Under the pieces are notes generated by a model, which saw nothing but the letters and a program-made list of their open reading frames with translations, was not told the origin of the DNA and searched no databases. A stretch of DNA of 6,427 nt from Planctomycetota bacterium (lineage in GTDB: Bacteria > Planctomycetota > UBA1135 > UBA2386), in contig CANGSN010000192.1 of the NCBI GenBank assembly GCA_947455805.1, positions 1-6,427 of the forward strand. Reading direction: 5' to 3'. Positions 5,724 to 6,427 of the stretch are shown here, one piece after another (position 1 is the stretch's first letter; each line of letters begins with the position of its first letter). The translations under genes were made by a program, and so were the position numbers.

Positions 5724-6380
5724 ATGCGCTCGGACGACATCGCTGCCGAAGGCCCGTCGGGGGACCGACCCCGGAACGGCCTCGCCGTGCTCGGCGGCTC
5801 GTTCAATCCGCCGCACACGACGCATCGACGGTTGGCGGCGGCGGCCCTGTCGCGCCTGCCGATCGAACGCCTGCTGGTGATCCCCGCGGGCGACCACCCC
5901 CACAAGCGCGACCGCGACATGGCCCCGGCCCGCGACCGCCTGGCGATGTGCCGGCTCGCCTTCGCCGACCTGCCCGGCGTCGTCGTCGACGACCGCGAAC
6001 TGCGCCGCCATGGTCCGTCGTTCACCGTCGACACGCTGGCCGAACTGGCGGCCGAGAACCCTGGCCGCACCCTGTTCTTCCTGATCGGCAGCGACAACCT
6101 GCCGCTGCTGCCCACCTGGCGCGACCCGGAGCGTCTGCTCGCCAGCTGCCAGGTCGTGACCTACCCGCGCCTCGGTCACCCGATCGACGCCGCCGTGCTG
6201 GCGAAGCTGCCGGTGACCGAGCCCCAGCGCGCGGCGATCGCCGCCCACGTGCTCGACCTGCCGGCCGATGCCGTCGCCGCCAGCGACCTGCGGGCCCGCT
6301 GGCGCGCCGGCGAACGCGACCTGCCGGAGTTGCCGCCGTCGGTGCGCTCCTACCTGGCCGAACGCGGCCTCTACCGATGA
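5724..6380 (+). CDS. nadD: Nicotinate-nucleotide adenylyltransferase NadD
   Basis: NadD joins nicotinate mononucleotide and ATP to give deamido-NAD and pyrophosphate, a late cytoplasmic step of NAD synthesis. The 218-residue product has GGSFNPPHTTH (24-34), IPAGDHPHKR (53-62), SFTVDTLAEL (99-108), FLIGSDNLPLLPTW (119-132), and the C-terminal VAASDLRARW (184-193) before LPPSVRSYLAERGLY. Two signatures deviate: the usual H-x-G-H is H31-T-T-H34, and the usual ISSTxIR is VAASDLR. All other blocks, their order and the length fit NadD, so I keep the call. The ATG at 5724 gives a 17-residue charged N-terminal extension before the first strand; a GTG closer in would cut into that strand. No obg, proA or rsfS neighbour is visible. 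The stop overlaps the next ATG by ATGA. Confidence 0.92.
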   Translation: MRSDDIAAEGPSGDRPRNGLAVLGGSFNPPHTTHRRLAAAALSRLPIERLLVIPAGDHPHKRDRDMAPARDRLAMCRLAFADLPGVVVDDRELRRHGPSFTVDTLAELAAENPGRTLFFLIGSDNLPLLPTWRDPERLLASCQVVTYPRLGHPIDAAVLAKLPVTEPQRAAIAAHVLDLPADAVAASDLRARWRAGERDLPELPPSVRSYLAERGLYR

Positions 6381-6427
6381 TCGCCGCGGCCTACGCCCTG
6401 CCGGTGGCGATGGTGACGCTGTTCGCC
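6377..6427 (+). CDS. Start of a hydrophobic protein (runs off window)
   Basis: An ATG at 6377 overlaps the nadD stop by ATGA and opens 17 codons to the window edge, MIAAAYALPVAMVTLFA. The stretch is entirely hydrophobic and looks like a first transmembrane helix or signal anchor. The same ATGA overlap joins miaA to the flippase, which supports a real coupled start. No Shine-Dalgarno sequence is visible. Membrane-anchored glycosyltransferases often begin like this, but 17 residues cannot decide it. Confidence 0.5.
   Translation, partial: MIAAAYALPVAMVTLFA

Noticed and set aside
4948..5880. A plus-strand open frame spanning the convergent gap and the small lipoprotein gene
   Set aside because: It is arginine-rich and lacks domains, and it runs antisense to a gene with a perfect lipoprotein signal. 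It is a composition artefact.

Overview
The window is a very GC-rich stretch of bacterial chromosome (roughly 70% G+C by eye, third codon positions almost all G or C). It is densely coded with short gaps. Sec and lipoprotein signal sequences point to a Gram-negative-type envelope. Most starts lack a Shine-Dalgarno sequence, and the MiaA P-loop protein carries a GGTPLYL variant. I read this as compatible with a planctomycete-like bacterium, but that is inference from style and not a placement.

Layout, left to right. Positions 1-291 (-) hold the N-terminal part of an exported protein. Positions 345-1109 (-) encode a calcineurin-like metallophosphoesterase. A short divergent gap (1110-1189) separates it from a rightward cluster: miaA (1190-2128), a Wzx/MATE-type flippase (2125-3624, ATGA overlap with miaA), rsmG (3695-4339) and a lipoprotein-like DUF2459-type protein (4347-4973). 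A convergent gap (4974-5148) carries three tandem 15-bp repeats and a strong hairpin. Positions 5149-5523 (-) encode a small lipoprotein of unknown family. A 200-bp divergent gap with short direct repeats leads to nadD (5724-6380), which overlaps by ATGA the first 17 codons of a hydrophobic protein that runs off the window.

Working together: miaA (isopentenylation of tRNA A37), rsmG (m7G527 of 16S rRNA) and nadD (NAD synthesis) are core housekeeping genes. The flippase and the lipoproteins are envelope functions co-oriented with them. Gene order does not follow the common textbook clusters (rsmG with parAB, nadD with obg/rsfS, miaA with hfq). I see no mobile element, CRISPR array, RNA gene or defence system. 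The window is mostly ordinary. The points worth a second look are the convergent-gap structures, the altered NadD signature motifs, and the two uncharacterised envelope proteins.
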